Below, piece by piece: positions 55,844-59,497 of a stretch of DNA of 59,497 nt. The translations under genes and the position numbers were made by a program. This DNA comes from Perkinsus chesapeaki (Eukaryota; Perkinsozoa; Perkinsida; Perkinsidae): NCBI GenBank assembly GCA_013115145.1, contig JAAPAO010000162.1:1-59497 (forward strand). The letters are read 5' to 3'. The notes below the pieces were generated by a model. The model ran no database searches, was not told where the DNA came from, and worked only from the letters and a program-made list of their open reading frames with translations. The first letter of the stretch is position 1. Every line of letters begins with the position of its first letter.

Positions 55844-58191
55844 CTCCGGCAACTGGTTTTTTCCGCAACGCTTGGCTCTGTATCGTCCTTATACAGAACA
55901 CTATCAGCGAGTATCTTGAGTTTAGACAGCTGAAGAAGAATGCTGGCACAAAGGTAGCATCATCCTCTCTTACTCAGTTAGGATCAGTGCTTATGTATTA
56001 CAAGCTAGCCATAGTTGCTTATATATAAAATAGGGTATAATTAATATAATATAATTAATTATCATTATATAACTAATATTGTATTATCAGTATGATATAA
56101 CTGACTAGCATTATATAACTAATATCGTATAATTAATATAATATGGTATAATAGCGCTCCCTCGATCAATCTCGTCTAAAACACAGGTTCTTTGCTTTTG
56201 ATAGCTCGGAACGGAAAAACTTTATAATATCGTGCGTGTGGCTCAATTCCAAGCGGGTTCGAGGATTACAAGCTTCAAGCCTATTAGTTGAAGCCCCTTA
56301 CGCTTTTTATTGAAAAATATAGCGTTTTCCCACTTAGATCCCTGATGAAGTTAAGGGTGTTGTCGACGAGGAAACTTTCATAAAATCCCAAAGGTAAGTC
56401 GAACCCCGAGTATTTTGCCGTTCTGGACGACATTCTACCAGTTACAACTACGACAAGCGTCTATTCGGCATGTTGGCTTCATTCATCGAAATGCTATTCG
56501 ATATCTGGATGACTCTGAAGGTTACCGGCCCTCTTTTTGCCTGGACGGGTGAGCCGACGGTCATTGCTAGTCAGAGCTTTTATTCTTACAGGAACTGTGG
56601 TGTCACCTGACAACGAGTACACGCGCACCATTCTATGGCTACTCGTTGGCTCTCTGATAAACGACGTAAGGTCTCTCTCGGGTTCAATTCCCGGCTGAGG
56701 TGTTTTTATTGTATAATATTCCCAGATAATCGGCATACCATTTGCTGCTTATCGCACCTTCGTTATTGAGCAGCGCCACGGGTTCAATAGGATGACAGGC
56801 AAATTGTGGGTCGAACGAGAAGGGGGAAATTATTTCATCGTCTTTTCTGTCAAATGCCAGATTTGTAACCGATCTGCTCAAGTCCGAAGTCATCAGTGCT
56901 GTTTTTACACTGATCCTAGTGCCACCAGTAATCTATCTCATCCGCTGGGGTGGTGAATACTTTTATGTGTACGTGCTCATACCGTAACTTCCTCCAATGG
57001 ATCTTTTCAGGTATGTGTGGCTCTTCTGTCAAGTAGTCGTTGTCGTTATGATGTTTGTTTATCCAGCCGTCATCCAGCCCCTCTTCAACAAATACGAGGT
57101 GAACTCCATCTTTGATCGAGTACCCCCTACCACTATTGCTCAGCCGCTTCAAGACACCCAACTGCGCGAAAAGATCGAGGCCTTGGCTGCATCTCACAAG
57201 TTCCCTCTCACCAAGCTCTTCCAGGTTATTTCAAATTTGCCCTTTCCATTGCTGCTGTGAAGTCTGTGGTAGGTTGATGGATCGAAGCGTTCGTCCCACA
57301 GCAATGCCTACTTCTTTGGCTTCTGGAAGAGCAAGCGTATCGTGCTTTTCGATACGCTCCTATCGCTGACTCACGAGGAGATCCTGGCTGTACGCTGACT
57401 CCCTGCTAACTTTCACAGTATCTTTCCAGGTCCTAGCGCATGAGCTCGGCCATTGGTATCATAATCATTTAGTGAAGTCTATGACCGCTGCAAGCCTTCA
57501 TCTCTTGGTTATCATGTACGCCTATGGCGTTTTCGTTCAGCGTTATGGCGTCCAACTTCTAGCGTAAGGAAATAAGTCGGAATAAAGCCAAGCCAAGTTG
57601 CTTCTCTGCTTCAGTGACTTCGGCTTCCCCACCATGCCAAATGGCTCCGTCCCAGCAGTCGTTGCGCTCATGTTGTTCAGCAGGCTGTGGCAGCCAATCG
57701 ATCAAGTCATTAATGTGCTCATGACCATCCAAACCCGGTGGGTGGTTGATCCCGAGATTTTGGTGATCTCATTGCGTCTACTTCAGGGCTTTCGAATTCC
57801 AGGCAGATCGTTTCTCCGTCAATGACGGACGCGCCGGTGACTTGAAGACATCTCTCATCAAGCTGCAGAAAGATAACCTCGGCGACATGGACCCCGACCG
57901 GCTGTAAGAGCACCGGCTCTGAATGATCTTTACTTGGTTGCCAGATACGCCTGGGTTAACTACACCCATCCAGCCATAGTTGAGCGCTTGAGAGGAATCG
58001 ACGACGCTGAGGCTGCATACGAGAAGAAGGGCGGCAAGCCAGCACCCAAGTTCGAGACTAGCAAGGATGCCGACGATGCGGTGAGCTCCGGGACGTTGGC
58101 CTTATTCTGCGAATGCTTTGATGATGATCAGGTGCTCGTTGAAAAAGAGGATGTCCCTGATGATGCAGGAGTGTTGAGGGAACGCAAGTGA
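55837..58191 (+). CDS. STE24: CAAX prenyl protease 1, STE24/ZMPSTE24 (M48), multi-exon
   Basis: An ER-membrane zinc metalloprotease that trims prenylated CAAX proteins. ATG 55837 ([22 protein letters not shown]). Introns: 55954-56337, 56394-56441, 56549-56591, 56666-56725 and several more of about 40-60 nt. Joined exons give [58 protein letters not shown]; then [20 protein letters not shown]; then [39 protein letters not shown] leads into [11 protein letters not shown], the zinc-binding HExxH (57441-57455). [11 protein letters not shown] supplies the third ligand Glu, and [10 protein letters not shown] is conserved. The acidic tail ends at TGA 58189-58191. All catalytic residues are present. 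Confidence 0.92.
56063..56130 (+). repeat. AT-rich tandem repeat in STE24 intron 1
   Basis: A 22-bp unit (CATTATATAACTAATATY then GTAT) occurs at 56063-56084 and 56109-56130, period 46 bp, in an AT-only tract of about 120 bp. The host intron is 384 nt, far longer than most here. Confidence 0.6.
56666..56725 (+). repeat. 60-nt intron with T-arm, sense
   Basis: The STE24 intron starts GTAAGGTC and ends TTCCCAG. It contains CGGGTTCAATTCCCGG (about 56680-56694), a T-arm whose stem pairs fully with one wobble. Removal joins VGSLIND to IIGIPFAA in frame. Confidence 0.6.
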
Positions 58192-58312
58192 ACTGTTGAA
58201 GCTGCTGCTAGCTCACTATAGTTACTTTTGAATTCCACATAGTGTTGCGTCGTTATTACAGCAAGCACAAGGTCTTATAGCGTCTCCGAGCGAGTTTGCT
58301 TCGTTATGATTG

Positions 58313-59497
58313 ATGATGTCCGATAATATGACTGAGGATGCTACTTCGATCATCAAACGGCTGTCAAAGCTCAACATCACTGGTGACATGATGTTCAAGG
58401 CAGTTGGCCATAGAAGCAGTGTATTCGATCTCGACCGATGCCTTGAGAAAGCCAAGAAGTAGAATATCTAGCAAGCATCGATGTCATTTTGTCACACCTG
58501 AAATCAGTTGCGAGCTCCTATCATCACCGCAGATTCGGGTGCTGTGCGAACGTCTCAAAGGTATATTAGAAGAGGAGTCGAACGTCCTTCAGCTTCAGCC
58601 TCCTGTAACTGTCGTTGGCGATGTCCACGGGTAAGAATACCCTACAAGTGTCCGTTGCAATCTCGGTCTCCCGGTCTGCCGTCGAAGTACGTTCTCTACG
58701 TCGCTACATTCAGGCAATTTCATGACGTCATCGAGCTCCTGATGGTTGGCGGGCCAGTCCCAGATGTCAACTACCTCTTCCTGGTAAGAACCTTAGCTCA
58801 TCTAGAGCTGTTCAATATCTCATCAGGGTGATTACGTCGACCGGGGTTCACTCAGTGTTGAGACCATCACTCTTCTATCTTGCTTGAAGCTGCGCTATCC
58901 AGATCGTGTTCATCTGCTTCGTGGGAATCATGAGTCTCGGCAAATCACCCAAGTACTCTTTGGAGCATCTTATCGAAGTTGAGGGGCTTGGCCAGGTGTA
59001 TGGTTTTTATGCCGAGTGTGCTATGAAGTATGAGGACATTGACCACATTGTTTGGAAATCTTTCACCGATATGTTTGACTATCTCCCCGTTGCAGCTGTC
59101 ATCGGCGGCAAAACTCTTGCAGTAAGTACCAGCTCTTCAGTGCTGCTTGTTCTACTGTAGCCACGACTATTGAGTGTTTCACAATGCATTTGAGGGCATT
59201 GCTCATTAACATTATGCTGCTCCAGGTTCATGGTGGTCTGTCACCATCAGTGCATACTCTAGATCAGCTTCGTCTACTCTATCGTTTTGGCGAGATTCCC
59301 CATGAAGGTCCTCTTGCTGACATAGTCTGGTAAGCTCCTCTGTCATCCCTTTTCTACCTGCTCCTCCTCTAGGTCGGATCCGGATGGTAGCAGCATGCAC
59401 GTCCATAACAATGCGGATGGTCCTGTTGTTGTCGAGGTAGCAGCGGGCGAAATGGCGGACATCGTCCCTTCAGGAGCCTACCACAGCTGTTCGAGGC
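58313..59497 (+). CDS. PPP-family Ser/Thr phosphatase, PP4/PP6-like (partial, cut by window edge)
   Basis: ATG 58313 or 58316 follows an in-frame TGA. A short variable N-terminus leads to [11 protein letters not shown] and, across an intron, [23 protein letters not shown] joins QFHDVIELL across a second intron. [20 protein letters not shown] then [19 protein letters not shown] and [15 protein letters not shown] follow, then [16 protein letters not shown]. These are the full set of PPP metal-binding and phosphate-binding motifs, and the sequence is closest to the PP2A/PP4/PP6 branch. After SDPDG the frame departs from the usual RGAGYTFG block for about 30 residues, either an insertion or an unrecognised intron starting GTAGCAGC (about 59389). 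The C-terminus lies beyond the window. Confidence 0.88.

Noticed and set aside
1-59497. CRISPR arrays, insertion sequences, bacterial operons
   Set aside because: The spliceosomal introns and eukaryotic families exclude a prokaryotic reading; no regular direct-repeat array or transposase was seen.

Overview
This is nuclear DNA of a protist alveolate with the standard genetic code (TAA, TAG and TGA all end genes). Most introns are 28-65 nt GT-AG introns. Tandem secreted aspartic proteases, flagellar motor genes, very tight gene spacing and a 12-nt match to the dinoflagellate/Perkinsus spliced leader together suggest a Perkinsus-like organism. That assignment is inference. Most genes are cut by so many introns that a single open frame shows only part of each, so many models here come from joining exons by splice phase and family motifs. 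I mark where joins are uncertain.

Layout. 1-5 kb: a truncated and a full-length aspartic protease, then a six-cysteine secreted peptide. 5.3-14.6 kb, all minus: a UBE2W-like ubiquitin-conjugating enzyme, a CCCH protein, an AT-hook/zinc-ribbon/beta-propeller-like nuclear protein, and an NXPE/PC-esterase-like SGNH protein that ends 11 nt before the AT-hook gene begins. 16.6-20.1 kb: a DHHC palmitoyltransferase (plus) and a Mei2-like RNA-binding protein (minus). 22.5-26.8 kb: an unrecognised 682-codon protein and a CCCH-CCCH-RING-TRAF-zinc-finger protein (plus). 29.6-32.8 kb: a kinesin-9 (plus). 33-43 kb: a very large coiled-coil locus (minus). 43.4-51.6 kb, minus: an uncharacterised gene, a secretory/membrane C2H2 protein, a two-AN1 ZFAND2-like protein and uncharacterised genes. 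51.6-59.5 kb, plus: a flagellar-type coiled-coil protein, a PTRHD1-like peptidyl-tRNA hydrolase, a STE24 CAAX protease and a PP4/PP6-like phosphatase running off the end.

The most interesting signal cuts across genes. At least seven introns, in six genes on both strands, carry a tRNA T-arm/box B segment (GGWTCGAACC or a close variant), and two longer introns also carry box-A-like sequence at tRNA-like spacing. The same segment is read as protein in the 682-codon gene. Several other introns are built around perfect inverted repeats. This looks like tRNA-derived, introner-like sequence that has become, or seeded, spliceosomal introns. Other highlights are the CCCH/RING/TRAF architecture, near-zero or overlapping same-strand gene junctions, and a run of perfect hairpins at 21.3-21.65 kb.
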